Notes: generated by a model from the letters alone, not told the origin. Counted from the stretch's first letter, positions 34,995 to 44,586 are shown. The stretch is 62,737 bases of DNA from Faecalibacter rhinopitheci (GCF_015234135.1 NZ_JADGIK010000009.1:1-62737), one strand, 5' to 3'. A program made the numbers and translations.

Positions 34995-37805
34995 ATGTTC
35001 AAAAAAAAATGGTTTAAAATAACAAGTATCGCATTGGCATCGGTCATCGCGATACTTTTTATTTTGAGTATAATCATCACTTCACTTATCAATCATAAAC
35101 TCCCAGATATAATTGCGGAGAAGAACGATACGCCATATCATTTCAAGTATAAAAATCTTAATTTTTCTTTATTAAACAGTTCATTATTATTAAAAGATGT
35201 AGAAGTCTCTCCAAAAGACTCAACTCTTATTCGAGATTCAATTGATGTAACTGGTAAAGTAAAAGAAATAAACATTGTTGGAGTCAATTTTTTAAAATTG
35301 ATCAACAAAAAAGAATTGGCAGCTTTAAGCATTAAAATTATAGAGCCTAACGTTAATTTTTATTATTCAACAGAAAAAAAACAAAAAGACACTACTCAAA
35401 CAAAAGTCGGACAAAGTATTGATGTAAATTCTATAGTTATAAAAAGAGGGAATTTCAATATGTATTCTTCTTCAGGGAAAGAGCAGCTTTCTAAAGTTAA
35501 AAATATTAATATTGAATTTGGTGGTATAAAATTCAATGAACGCACTATAGAAAAGAAAATTCCGTTCAAATTTCAACATTTTGAAATTAAAATTGATACC
35601 ATGTTTTTCAAAATGAACGAAAATCAATACATGGTTTCGAGTAATGTGAAATGGAATGATAAAGAGTTGATATTAAATGATTATCGGTTGAAACCTACTC
35701 GAATGAATGGTGAAAAATATTTACCTAATACCAGCGAATCCGATATTTTTGATATAGAAGCACCCAATCTTACATTAGCTAATACTGATTGGGGATTTGA
35801 CCAATTTGATAAATTTTATTTTAAATCAGATTTAGTAAAATTTAAAAATCCGAATATCAATATAATCACTGCATATGAAAGCAATAAAATCTCTAAAGAA
35901 AAAGTAAAAATTAATCCAAATCAAACTCAATTAATTAACGTAAAAAAATTTGAGATTGAAAATGGAAAGGTTAAAATGTGGCATTCAGATGCTCAAAGAT
36001 TTAAATTTTATATACAGAATGTAGCTTGTAATATTGAAGGAATTAAACTGAATGAATTAACACGAACAGAACAAATTCCAATAGATTACAAAACGTTTCG
36101 AATTAAACTAGATTCAATGTATTATGAATTGAATGAAATGCAATATGTACAGGCTTCTAGTCTAGATCTTTCAACTAAAAATTTAGTATTGAAAAATTTT
36201 AAAATGAAACCCTTAGTTAGTAATCAACATTTTTTGAAAAATAAAACTAGTTCCAATACATTGTTGGATGTAGAAGCACCAATTTTAACGCTGAATAATA
36301 ACGAATGGGGTTTCAGAAATGATCAGTTCTATTTCAAAACAAATTCTATTAAATTGGATGAAGTGGTCTTGAAATTATTGAAACAAAAAAATGAAAAACA
36401 AGTTGCAAAGAAAGCAGAAAATGCGACGAATAAATTTCTTATAAATTTTGATTTACAAGTAGATACTATTCAAATTAAGAAATCAAGATTTTTAGCTAAC
36501 CAAAAATTTGATTTTGATAACGTTGATATCACATTTTTAGGTTTAAAAAATAATTATGGAAAAGAATTAGATATACAAAATGTCATCGTTAAAAATCCAA
36601 AATTTACAATTTTTGGTCAACCAAAACGTGTCGCACAACGGGCTAATAATGCTGAAAAGACTTTTCACGATATTATTAAAATTAAAAATACAAGTATACA
36701 GAATGGGATTTTGCAAATGATCCCATATGGTAGTAAAAGTCCAAATTTTACTTTAAAACAATTCAATCTCGGTTTTGCTAATTTAAAAGTAGACCCTAAA
36801 ACGGTTAAGAACTCAATTCCTTTTATTTATGATGGTGTGAACTTAAAGTCAGCTGGAATTGATTTTGATATGAGCGAATTTTATAAACTAAATACTTCAA
36901 ATCTTCAATTTCAGAATGGTAGTTTGGTCGTTAATCAAGTCAAATTACAACCTAAGCTAAATCGTCAAACCTTCGTAAACCAATTAAAAAAAGAAGCTGA
37001 TATGTATAATGTTTCAGTCAATCAATTAAAAGGAGAAGGCATAAAATGGGGTATTGATAGTGGACAAGATTTTTTTCTAAATGCTACAGAGATGACGTTG
37101 GACGGAATGTATGCAAATATTTTTAGAAGTAAAATTCCTGCCGATGACACTTCTAAAAAGACCATGTTTTCTGAAAAATTAAGAAAAATGAAGATTGGTT
37201 TAGGAATCAATCAACTCAACATCGTAAAATCTAAATTAGAATATGAAGAAGAAGGTCCAAATAGTAATGGGACTGGAAAATTATCTTTTACAGATATTAA
37301 TGCGGTTGCCAAAAATGTAAATTCAGGCTATAAAAAATCTTCTTTACCGGACGTTAATTTAAATTGGCATTCTAATTTTATGCAAGGAAAAATGTATGCA
37401 AATTGGACTTTTAACCCAATGAATACTTCAGAAAAATTTAATATTAAAGGATGGATTAAAAATATGCCAGCCAAAAGTATGGATCCTTTCCTTAAACCTT
37501 ATCTAAAAGTTTCTGCTGAAGGACAATTTAATGAAATTAATTTCAATTTTACCGGAAATGATTTTAAAGCAGGTGGAGATTTTGACATCCGTTACAATAA
37601 CTTAAAAGTGAATATATTAAAAGATTCCGGTGAAAAGAGAAAATTATTGTCTGCAATTGGAAATGTGTTAGTAAGTAAAAATGATAAAGGAGAGGGAAAA
37701 GTTGCTAAAGTAGAAGGTGTGGAAAGAGATTCGCAAAAATCGTTTTTTAATTTCTTTTTAGCTTGTATCTTAGATGGATTAAAACAAACATTACTCATCA
37801 TATAA
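34995..37805 (+). CDS. AsmA/DUF748-like membrane-anchored periplasmic protein
   Basis: An N-terminal membrane helix (about residues 10-32) anchors about 900 residues of beta-rich periplasmic sequence. Internal near-repeats can be seen, such as TLANTDWGFDQFDKFYFKSD and TLNNNEWGFRNDQFYFKTN, each ending a unit of about 180 residues. The arrangement matches AsmA-like proteins, now linked to phospholipid transport between membranes, but that role is an extension to this protein. The SDR gene begins 1 nt after the stop. Confidence 0.7.
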   Translation: MFKKKWFKITSIALASVIAILFILSIIITSLINHKLPDIIAEKNDTPYHFKYKNLNFSLLNSSLLLKDVEVSPKDSTLIRDSIDVTGKVKEINIVGVNFLKLINKKELAALSIKIIEPNVNFYYSTEKKQKDTTQTKVGQSIDVNSIVIKRGNFNMYSSSGKEQLSKVKNINIEFGGIKFNERTIEKKIPFKFQHFEIKIDTMFFKMNENQYMVSSNVKWNDKELILNDYRLKPTRMNGEKYLPNTSESDIFDIEAPNLTLANTDWGFDQFDKFYFKSDLVKFKNPNINIITAYESNKISKEKVKINPNQTQLINVKKFEIENGKVKMWHSDAQRFKFYIQNVACNIEGIKLNELTRTEQIPIDYKTFRIKLDSMYYELNEMQYVQASSLDLSTKNLVLKNFKMKPLVSNQHFLKNKTSSNTLLDVEAPILTLNNNEWGFRNDQFYFKTNSIKLDEVVLKLLKQKNEKQVAKKAENATNKFLINFDLQVDTIQIKKSRFLANQKFDFDNVDITFLGLKNNYGKELDIQNVIVKNPKFTIFGQPKRVAQRANNAEKTFHDIIKIKNTSIQNGILQMIPYGSKSPNFTLKQFNLGFANLKVDPKTVKNSIPFIYDGVNLKSAGIDFDMSEFYKLNTSNLQFQNGSLVVNQVKLQPKLNRQTFVNQLKKEADMYNVSVNQLKGEGIKWGIDSGQDFFLNATEMTLDGMYANIFRSKIPADDTSKKTMFSEKLRKMKIGLGINQLNIVKSKLEYEEEGPNSNGTGKLSFTDINAVAKNVNSGYKKSSLPDVNLNWHSNFMQGKMYANWTFNPMNTSEKFNIKGWIKNMPAKSMDPFLKPYLKVSAEGQFNEINFNFTGNDFKAGGDFDIRYNNLKVNILKDSGEKRKLLSAIGNVLVSKNDKGEGKVAKVEGVERDSQKSFFNFFLACILDGLKQTLLII

Positions 37806-37806
37806 A

Positions 37807-38562
37807 ATGGAGATAAAAAGAACCGTACTAATTACAGGAGCAACATCTGGAATTGGAATGGCAACGGCCAAAAAATTAGCACCAAATTACCGTTTAATTC
37901 TTTGTGGAAGAAGACAGGAACGACTTGATGTCTTAAAAACTGAACTGGGACAGCTAACTGAAGTAATTACTTTAAACTTTGATGTACGAGATAAAGCAGC
38001 CGTATACAATTCGATTGATAATTTACCTGAAATATGGCAAAATATAGATGTTTTGATAAATGATGCTGGAAATGCACATGGTTTATCCACATTCGATAAA
38101 GCAGACATAGATGATTTAGAAGCAATGATTGATATCAATGTTAAAGGGTTAATCTACGTAACGAAAGCTGTAATTCCTTATCTAAAGCAATCGGATAATG
38201 CGCATATTGTTAATTTATCTTCAATTGCAGGTAAAGAAGTCTATCTAAATGGAGCAACATATTGTGCTTCTAAAGCTGCTGTAGAATCACTGAGTAAAGG
38301 GATGCGTTATGATTTACAACCTTTCGGAATTAAAGTTACTAATGTTGCACCAGGAGCTGTGGAGACTGAGTTTTCTTTAGTTCGTTTTAAAGGTGATGAA
38401 GAAAAATCGGCGAATGTTTACAAAGGATTTGAGCCTTTGGTTGCAGAAGATATCGCAGATACAATAGCTTATGCATTAAATGCTCCTAAGCATGTACAAA
38501 TTGCTGATGTTACGATTTTTCCGCGTGCTCAAGCAGGTGGAACTTCAATTTTTCGAAAATAA
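37807..38562 (+). CDS. short-chain dehydrogenase/reductase (YdfG-like)
   Basis: This classical SDR has the cofactor motif LITGATSGIGMATA, NDAGNAHG, the catalytic Ser in IVNLSSIAG and YCASKAAVESLS (Tyr-x-x-x-Lys). Closely similar proteins act on 3-hydroxy acids such as serine or 3-hydroxypropionate. It is apparently co-transcribed with the AsmA-like gene. Confidence 0.9.
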   Translation: MEIKRTVLITGATSGIGMATAKKLAPNYRLILCGRRQERLDVLKTELGQLTEVITLNFDVRDKAAVYNSIDNLPEIWQNIDVLINDAGNAHGLSTFDKADIDDLEAMIDINVKGLIYVTKAVIPYLKQSDNAHIVNLSSIAGKEVYLNGATYCASKAAVESLSKGMRYDLQPFGIKVTNVAPGAVETEFSLVRFKGDEEKSANVYKGFEPLVAEDIADTIAYALNAPKHVQIADVTIFPRAQAGGTSIFRK

Positions 38563-38595
38563 ATAAGGATAATTTATTAAAAATATTTTTATTCC

Positions 38596-38621
38596 AAGCC
38601 TCTGATACAGAGGCTTTTTTT
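38596..38621 (+). terminator. terminator after the SDR gene
   Basis: The AAGCCTCT / AGAGGCTT stem is followed by a T-tract. Confidence 0.92.
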
Positions 38622-38650
38622 AGTTACTTCATTTTTTTTATAAAAAATAA

Positions 38651-38683
38651 TGTAACGTTTTTTGTTTTGAAGAGTCTTTTAAG
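38651..38683 (+). promoter_or_regulatory. putative ECF-sigma promoter of the first DUF4252 gene
   Basis: TGTAAC (38651-38656), 17 nt, then GTCTTTTAAG (38674-38683). The same two blocks with exactly the same spacing occur before the sigma gene at 39761-39793. The start codon is 58 nt downstream. Confidence 0.6.
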
Positions 38684-38740
38684 TAAGAATTGCAATTCGT
38701 ACCTAATCAATTATAACACTAACACTAGAAAACATTACAT

Positions 38741-39217
38741 ATGAAAAAAATAATATTCTTATTTGCTATAGTTACAGCATCTTTTTTAAATGCACAAACT
38801 TCAAAATTTAATCAATTATTTGAACAACTTCAAAATACAAAAGGAGTAACAACAATTTCTGTTAACAAAGGAATGTTTAACATGATTAGTAATTTGAAAT
38901 TGGAAAATGAGGTTGAAAATTTTAGTGAAATTATCAAAGGAATTAATTCGATTAAATTAATTGTTGTAGAATCAAAAAGTAATCAGATGGTTCAGAAAAA
39001 ACTTAAGAATATGGTAAAAGATATGAAGTTGGAAGAACTATTAGCAATAAATAATGAAGGAAATAAAATAAAATTTTATACAGAAGACAGTGGAGCAAAA
39101 AGTTTCAAGAACTTATTATTAGATATTTCATCGGGAGAAGAAAATGTTTTTATGGTTTTAGATGGTGAAATAAAAGCAAGTGATATCAACAAACAAATTA
39201 AAATCGTTTCAAAATAA
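38741..39217 (+). CDS. exported DUF4252 protein (copy 1)
   Basis: A signal peptide ends LNAQ (about residue 19). The mature part has TKGVTTISVNKGMFNMISNL, INSIKLIVVESK, LEELLAINNEGNKIKFYTED and VFMVLDGEIKASDI, all segments of DUF4252. It is closely related to copy 3 at 40909-41373, which shares the TKGVTTIS and FNM segments. The function of the family is unknown. It is preceded by the putative ECF promoter. Confidence 0.85.
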   Translation: MKKIIFLFAIVTASFLNAQTSKFNQLFEQLQNTKGVTTISVNKGMFNMISNLKLENEVENFSEIIKGINSIKLIVVESKSNQMVQKKLKNMVKDMKLEELLAINNEGNKIKFYTEDSGAKSFKNLLLDISSGEENVFMVLDGEIKASDINKQIKIVSK

Positions 39218-39223
39218 TTGACT

Positions 39224-39709
39224 ATGAAAAAAATGATATACTTTATCATGCTTGTTACTGCAATTAGTTTAACATCATGTGTTTCATTTAAAAAATCGAA
39301 TATGGATTTTGTAGATGCTAAACAATTAGGTGGAAATACAGAAATAGTAGCAGTTAATTTACCAACTGGTTTAGCAAAACCTTTTATTATTAAATCCCTA
39401 AAAAAAGATAAAGAATCTAAAGAAGTTATTACATTAATAAAAGGAATTAAAAAAGTAAAGATTTTAACTCTATCTAATCCAGATTTAAAATTTGTTGCTG
39501 ATTTTGAAAAATATAAATCAGATAACAATCTTGAAGAATTATTAGTAATTAATAGTGAAGGAGACGAAGTGAAAATTAATGCTATTCATAATAAAGATAT
39601 AATTAATCGATTACTGTTGGAAGTAAAATCAAACACAAATGAAATTGTTTATGTGGATTTGAAGGGAAAATTTAACCTTGAAGATTTATCAAAATTAGCA
39701 AGTCAATAA
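39224..39709 (+). CDS. DUF4252 lipoprotein (copy 2)
   Basis: The ATG at 39224 is preferred over an in-frame TTG at 39218. The signal peptide ends in a lipobox (AISLTSCVSF), so this copy is lipid-anchored, unlike copies 1 and 3. The body is divergent but keeps IKKVKILTLSNPD, LEELLVINSEGDEVKINA and IVYVDLKGKFNLEDLSKL. It starts 6 nt after copy 1 and is followed by a terminator. Confidence 0.8.
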   Translation: MKKMIYFIMLVTAISLTSCVSFKKSNMDFVDAKQLGGNTEIVAVNLPTGLAKPFIIKSLKKDKESKEVITLIKGIKKVKILTLSNPDLKFVADFEKYKSDNNLEELLVINSEGDEVKINAIHNKDIINRLLLEVKSNTNEIVYVDLKGKFNLEDLSKLASQ

Positions 39710-39714
39710 CATTA

Positions 39715-39742
39715 GAGCTCGATATTTTTTCGAGCTTTTTTT
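39715..39742 (+). terminator. terminator between the DUF4252 pair and the sigma gene
   Basis: AGCTCG / CGAGCT stem with an AT loop and a T-tract. It separates two transcription units, each with its own ECF-type promoter. Confidence 0.85.
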
Positions 39743-39760
39743 ATAATGAGGCATAATCGA

Positions 39761-39793
39761 TGTAACAATTCGTAACTTAAAACGTCTTTTAAG
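39761..39793 (+). promoter_or_regulatory. putative ECF-sigma (auto)promoter of the sigma operon
   Basis: TGTAAC (39761-39766), 17 nt, then GTCTTTTAAG (39784-39793). It is the same as the motif at 38651 in both blocks and in spacing. The sigma ATG is 14 nt downstream. Confidence 0.6.
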
Positions 39794-39806
39794 AAATTAA
39801 CACTAC

Positions 39807-40319
39807 ATGACACAGCAAAGTTTTAAAGATAATGTGTTTGTCCATAAAAATAAACTCTTTCGTTTTGCGAGGCGATTCCTTGTAAGCGAAGATGAAGCTT
39901 TTGATGTGGTGCAAGATATTATGGTTAAACTTTGGCACAAAAAAGATGAGTTATCTACCATAGAAAATATAGAAGCTTATGCAATGCGAATGGTAAATAA
40001 TGAATGCATTAATAGGCTGAGGAAATTTGAAACTAGAGAGGCTTACAAAAATAATTATACAGCAAATCAATCCACAGAAAATTATTACGAAGAATTAAAA
40101 CCTATTATTTTAGATTATATCAATCAATTACCAGATAAACAGCGAGCAGTTATCCATCTAAGAGATGTAGAAGAGTATGAAATGAAAGAGATTGCAGAAA
40201 TGTTATCCATGGAAGAAACTGCAGTACGCGTAAATCTTACACGTGCCAGACAAAAAGTAAAGACGCAATTAAATACATTTTTATCTAATGAAACCAGAAG
40301 ACTCAAAATTATCAGCTAA
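39807..40319 (+). CDS. ECF RNA polymerase sigma factor
   Basis: This 170-aa protein has sigma region 2 (KLFRFARRFLVSEDEAFDVVQDIMVKLW) and region 4 (LPDKQRAVIHLRDVEEYEMKEIAEMLSMEETAVRVNLTRARQKVK), as in ECF factors. Its last 32 nt overlap the putative anti-sigma gene. It carries a copy of the predicted promoter motif, which suggests autoregulation. Confidence 0.93.
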   Translation: MTQQSFKDNVFVHKNKLFRFARRFLVSEDEAFDVVQDIMVKLWHKKDELSTIENIEAYAMRMVNNECINRLRKFETREAYKNNYTANQSTENYYEELKPIILDYINQLPDKQRAVIHLRDVEEYEMKEIAEMLSMEETAVRVNLTRARQKVKTQLNTFLSNETRRLKIIS

Positions 40320-40896
40320 GGAAAATCAGCATCTTGAAAATATTCTGGATCAAGATTATTTGGATTTTTTGGAACAAGAACGTGAAGTGAAAATGGATTT
40401 ATCTTTCGATGATTTTTTATCCATTACAGCACAAAATAAAGTAAAAAAGGCTAAGCGAAAAAAAAATCATATAGTTAATATTATCACTAGTATTGCGGCT
40501 TGTTCGTTAGTGGGGATGGGTATTTTTTATAGTTTAGAAAATACATATGATTATAAATCTCAACCTCAAATTGAAATAATAAATCATCAATTAAATTCTG
40601 AACATTTAATTGTAAGGAGTGATGTAGAAACAAACATAAATATACAGGTTGAACCGCTGAAAAAAACTAATACAATTGTTCCTGAAAATATAGATGCAAA
40701 AAGTCAAAAAATAAAAAATGAAGTTATAGTTTCGATGAATCAGCCGGAGGAATTAGTGATAATTAATGGAGATGTTATTACGAATCCAGAAGAAGCAGAG
40801 AAAATAACTTTAGATGCATTAAAGCTATTGGCTACTAATATTTCTAAAGGCGGAGAAGCAGTAAACCAATTGAAACATTTATCGATTGAATTATAA
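40288..40896 (+). CDS. putative membrane-spanning anti-sigma factor
   Basis: The 202-aa protein has a charged cytoplasmic N-terminus (about 1-62), one membrane helix (about 63-82, IVNIITSIAACSLVGMGIFY) and a periplasmic domain of about 120 residues. It overlaps the sigma gene by 32 nt, a classic sigma/anti-sigma arrangement. I do not see a zinc-binding anti-sigma motif, so the assignment is by topology and context. Confidence 0.65.
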   Translation: MKPEDSKLSAKENQHLENILDQDYLDFLEQEREVKMDLSFDDFLSITAQNKVKKAKRKKNHIVNIITSIAACSLVGMGIFYSLENTYDYKSQPQIEIINHQLNSEHLIVRSDVETNINIQVEPLKKTNTIVPENIDAKSQKIKNEVIVSMNQPEELVIINGDVITNPEEAEKITLDALKLLATNISKGGEAVNQLKHLSIEL

Positions 40897-40908
40897 ATTT
40901 AAAAAAGT

Positions 40909-41373
40909 ATGAAAAAATATATATACATCGTTTTATTGATTATTTGCAGTTTTGCAAATGGACAACAAAATAAATATCAAAAAATTTATTACGATTTTGA
41001 AGATACAAAAGGCGTAACTACAATTAGTATCAATAAAGCAATGTTTAACATGTTAGGGAATTTGCAATTGGATGAAGATTTGAAGAATATGGAATCATTA
41101 TTCAAAAAGATGAATTCTATTAAAATGATTATTGCAACAGACAAACAAAACGAAATAGTGAGAACAAGTTTAAAAAACGCATTTAGAAATTTAAATTTGG
41201 AAGAGCTAATGGCGATTAATAATGAAGGTAATAAAGTTAAATTTTATGCGGAAGATTCAAATTCTAAGGTATTTAAAAATTTAATTCTTAATATTATTTC
41301 AGATGAAACTTTAATGTACATGATTTTGGATGGTGAAATAAGTGCAGATGATCTCAATACACTGATAAAATAA
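40909..41373 (+). CDS. exported DUF4252 protein (copy 3)
   Basis: A signal peptide ends FANGQ. The mature part contains TKGVTTISINKAMFNMLGNL, MNSIKMIIATDK, LEELMAINNEGNKVKFYAED and YMILDGEISADDL. It is a clear paralogue of copy 1, outside the 3'-neighbour lipoprotein. It is third in the sigma operon, 12 nt after the putative anti-sigma gene, so it should be made whenever the sigma factor is active. Confidence 0.85.
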   Translation: MKKYIYIVLLIICSFANGQQNKYQKIYYDFEDTKGVTTISINKAMFNMLGNLQLDEDLKNMESLFKKMNSIKMIIATDKQNEIVRTSLKNAFRNLNLEELMAINNEGNKVKFYAEDSNSKVFKNLILNIISDETLMYMILDGEISADDLNTLIK

Positions 41374-41500
41374 AATTTGACCATTTATACTAAATAGTGA
41401 TGTTAAAAAGTACAATTAATTGAATTGATAAGAATGTTTTATTATATATCTATGTAATATAGATTTAATGCTATTTTGTATTTCAAGAAATTTATTAATA

Positions 41501-41531
41501 AAAAAATGCAGCTTTTAATATAAGCTGCATT
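41501..41531 (-). terminator. terminator of the T9SS HAF gene
   Basis: AATGCAGCTT / AAGCTGCATT stem; the A-tract gives a minus-strand T run. Confidence 0.85.
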
Positions 41532-41547
41532 CAAATTCAAATATTTA

Positions 41548-42843
41548 TTAATTCTTGATGAATTTAATACTAGTTGATTGTTTATTCGTTTTGATTGTTA
41601 TAATGTACGTTCCTTTAGTAAGATCAGCAACATTAATTTTACCGGTTTTAGTACTTGTTTCTTTTAATTTCTGACCAGTAAGAGAATGTATAGTTAGACT
41701 TGCTTCACCCGTAATTCCTTCAACAGATAATATATCTTTTACAGGGTTTGGATAAACATTAATTTTTTGTGTATTTTGATCTACTTGCGTAGTATTTAAG
41801 TAATTTGTTAAATCTAAGTAGAATCCAAATAGGTTATAATTATTGTCTCTTGCTACACCGACAATCTTTGTCCCATCTGGTGAGATAGCTAATGGTAATG
41901 ATAAAATTAGGTTTTTAGTGTCTATACCTAATGATTCTACATATTCATTTAGATTAACTCTTCCATTTGTTTCATCCCAAATAAAACCTTCACCTAAAGC
42001 AGGTGGGCCAGGCCATCCTCTGAAATATCCAATAACTTTAGAGCCATCTTCCGTAATAGATGTTGCACCACCTCTAAAAAACATTCCAGCATTTGGATGA
42101 GTAATATAAGTTACTCCAGTATTTTCATTCCATATGTAGGCATTATATCCATTAGCTCCAATTGCATATTTGCCATTTCCTGAGATTTCACCTAATTCAG
42201 AAACTGGGTTACCCTGCGCATCATATATCAAAGTTTGAACACCATTTTTCCAAACAGATGCTTGCCTAAAACCACTTTCTTGATCTTGCCAACCTACAAT
42301 AGTACTTTTGTCATCACTTATGCTATTTGCTCTAGATGAAACATTTTCATTATGTTCTAAAGTTGTGAAACCTTCTTCCTCAGTCCATTTTATTGCTCTA
42401 CCTTTTCCAGTTGCTGACCATCCAAGTCCTACAATAGCTTTACCATCGTTAGTTATTCCCCACGGAGAACTCTTCGAGTTATCTAAAGAACTCTCAATTC
42501 CGCCTAAGAAAATAGCAGATTTGTTTGAGAAATCAAATATGCTTATTTCATTTTGTTGTGTTTCAGGATTTGTTAAATAAGCTATTATTTTATTACCATC
42601 TTCACCTACCAAAGGTTTACCCATATATTCTGCAATTGCTAATGTCCCAATTTCTTGTAAACCATCTTCTACAGTCCATCGTAAAGTTGCCACATTACCA
42701 GCTGATGAAGCCACAACTCCAGCATTATTTACATCTTGAGGTGTAATTCCATTTCCAATATTATATAACTGAGCATTTGAATAAGTGCTTGAAAGGAAAG
42801 ATAATCCAAAAAGGATAAATGGAAGGCTGTAAATTTTTTTCAT
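41548..42843 (-). CDS. T9SS-secreted HAF-repeat protein
   Basis: A signal peptide (about 1-24) is followed by several HAF/beta-propeller-like repeats of the form 'A-x-x-W-x-x-G-x-x-x-L', such as ATLRWTVEDGLQEIG, GRAIKWTEEEGFTTLE and QASVWKNGVQTL, with ISDDKSTIVGW linkers. The C-terminal 75 residues are a type A sorting domain (INVYPNPVKDILSVEG ... GTYIITIKTNKQSTSIKFIKN region). It should cross the outer membrane through T9SS. It is divergent from the TPR-HTH regulator. Confidence 0.88.
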   Translation of the reverse strand: MKKIYSLPFILFGLSFLSSTYSNAQLYNIGNGITPQDVNNAGVVASSAGNVATLRWTVEDGLQEIGTLAIAEYMGKPLVGEDGNKIIAYLTNPETQQNEISIFDFSNKSAIFLGGIESSLDNSKSSPWGITNDGKAIVGLGWSATGKGRAIKWTEEEGFTTLEHNENVSSRANSISDDKSTIVGWQDQESGFRQASVWKNGVQTLIYDAQGNPVSELGEISGNGKYAIGANGYNAYIWNENTGVTYITHPNAGMFFRGGATSITEDGSKVIGYFRGWPGPPALGEGFIWDETNGRVNLNEYVESLGIDTKNLILSLPLAISPDGTKIVGVARDNNYNLFGFYLDLTNYLNTTQVDQNTQKINVYPNPVKDILSVEGITGEASLTIHSLTGQKLKETSTKTGKINVADLTKGTYIITIKTNKQSTSIKFIKN

Positions 42844-43011
42844 GTTTTTAGTGTTTAATTTTTAACAATTTTAGATTTAATTTTTATAAAACTGAAGAAA
42901 AAGTGTTTTAAAATTCATGCATTCTAAAATATAAAAAAAATTATGTCGTTATATATCAATTGATTGTATTTTAGAATAAAAGAATATTTTAAACGTTAAA
43001 AGAACATATAT

Positions 43012-44586
43012 ATGTATAAAAACTTGATTTACTATGCTTTACTGTTTTTTCTTTTCTCAGGAAGTGTATTAAAATCACAGAATAATCAAGATTTTTATAA
43101 ACTGCTTGATAAGAGTATAGAGCGTCTTTATCAGAATCCGAATGAATCAATAAATTTTACAGAAGGTATTTTATTCAATCAGCAAGATCCTGAACACCAA
43201 ATGATGCTAAAAAATGTGATTTCTCAAGCTTTTATCATGAAAGGTGAATTTGTGCAATCTCTTAGGGTTTCTATGGATGTTGAAAATTTAGATTATAACC
43301 ATACTATTTCTAATTTTTCTGTATTCTATTCAGATTATGCATTGGCAGAACAATATCAAAATGTAGGGCTGTTCAATCAATCGAGCAGATTATTAAATGA
43401 AATCATTCAGCAATATTCTAATTCAGTAAATATTTCTAAAAATTCTAAAATTACATTAGCTAAAGTGTATCAGTTAGAATCTATTAATCAGACAGTATTT
43501 AAAAATTATGAAAAAGCGATTGAATTAATTGAAAAGAGTACCAATTTATTAGAGGTGATTTCCGCAGAGAATTCTATACTTCAATTAGAGAATTCTATCT
43601 TTAAAGCATCAATATATATTCAGAAACAAGAAATAAAAGAAGCTAAAAATATTTTACACCAAACGATATTATTTTTAGATAAAAACGATCAATTTCCTTT
43701 TGTCAAAGCGTTTGCTTATGAGCGTGCAGCTAGAGCTTCTTTTTTAGAAAAAGATTATTTAAATGCTATTAAATATTTAGAAATAGCCAATAAAGCAATT
43801 ATTGATTTAGATTATAATTTGATGAAAAGTTATATTTATCTAGGATTTTCAAGAAATTATTTAGCTTTAAACAATAAAGATAAATATCAAATTTTTGATA
43901 AAAAATATACTGATTTAAAATCTAAATTAGAAATGAATCAGAAAGAGGGAATCCGATATTTAGTAAAATTGACAGAAGCGCATGAGGATAATTATAGTGA
44001 ATATTTACAACTATCTCAACAAAAAAAATCAAATACAATTTTATTAACAATTGGATGTATAGTGGGTATTGCAAGTTTGATTTTGTTATATGTATATAAA
44101 AATACATTGAATGCAAAAAAACAGCTAGATTTTTTTAATGATCAAATACAATTTTTGGAAAATAGGAAAACAAATTCATCAACGGAAAATGTAAAAGAAA
44201 TAAAACGAAATCTAGTTATACATAAGGATACAGAAAATGAAATTATAATGAAGTTATCAGATTTTGAGAAGTCAGATCGTTTTCTAAATCCTGAAATATC
44301 TCTTGCAGTATTGGCAGGCCAATTGGAAACAAATACCAAATATTTATCTGAAGTTATTAATAAATACAAGGGCAAAAATTTTAACTCATACATTAATCAT
44401 TTACGTATTAATTACATTGCGTATCTTCTAAAAACACAACCAGAATATCTAAATTATAAAGTAAGTTACTTAGCTACTATTTCTGGGTTTTCTTCTCATA
44501 GCTCGTTTGCTACAGTTTTTAAGTCTGTTACAGGAGTGTCACCTAATGTTTATATTCAACAAATTAATCAATTAGAAAACGGATGA
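43012..44586 (+). CDS. membrane-spanning TPR-HTH (AraC-type) regulator
   Basis: A signal-like N-terminal helix is followed by about 300 residues of TPR-type helical repeats (YQNVGLFNQSSRLLNEI, ERAARASFLEKDYLNAIKYLEIANKAI). A membrane helix lies near residues 343-362 (ILLTIGCIVGIASLILLYVY). The C-terminal AraC-type HTH reads ISGFSSHSSFATVFKSVTGVSPNVYI. The topology puts the sensor in the periplasm and the DNA-binding domain in the cytoplasm. The next gene overlaps it by 4 nt. Confidence 0.82.
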   Translation: MYKNLIYYALLFFLFSGSVLKSQNNQDFYKLLDKSIERLYQNPNESINFTEGILFNQQDPEHQMMLKNVISQAFIMKGEFVQSLRVSMDVENLDYNHTISNFSVFYSDYALAEQYQNVGLFNQSSRLLNEIIQQYSNSVNISKNSKITLAKVYQLESINQTVFKNYEKAIELIEKSTNLLEVISAENSILQLENSIFKASIYIQKQEIKEAKNILHQTILFLDKNDQFPFVKAFAYERAARASFLEKDYLNAIKYLEIANKAIIDLDYNLMKSYIYLGFSRNYLALNNKDKYQIFDKKYTDLKSKLEMNQKEGIRYLVKLTEAHEDNYSEYLQLSQQKKSNTILLTIGCIVGIASLILLYVYKNTLNAKKQLDFFNDQIQFLENRKTNSSTENVKEIKRNLVIHKDTENEIIMKLSDFEKSDRFLNPEISLAVLAGQLETNTKYLSEVINKYKGKNFNSYINHLRINYIAYLLKTQPEYLNYKVSYLATISGFSSHSSFATVFKSVTGVSPNVYIQQINQLENG

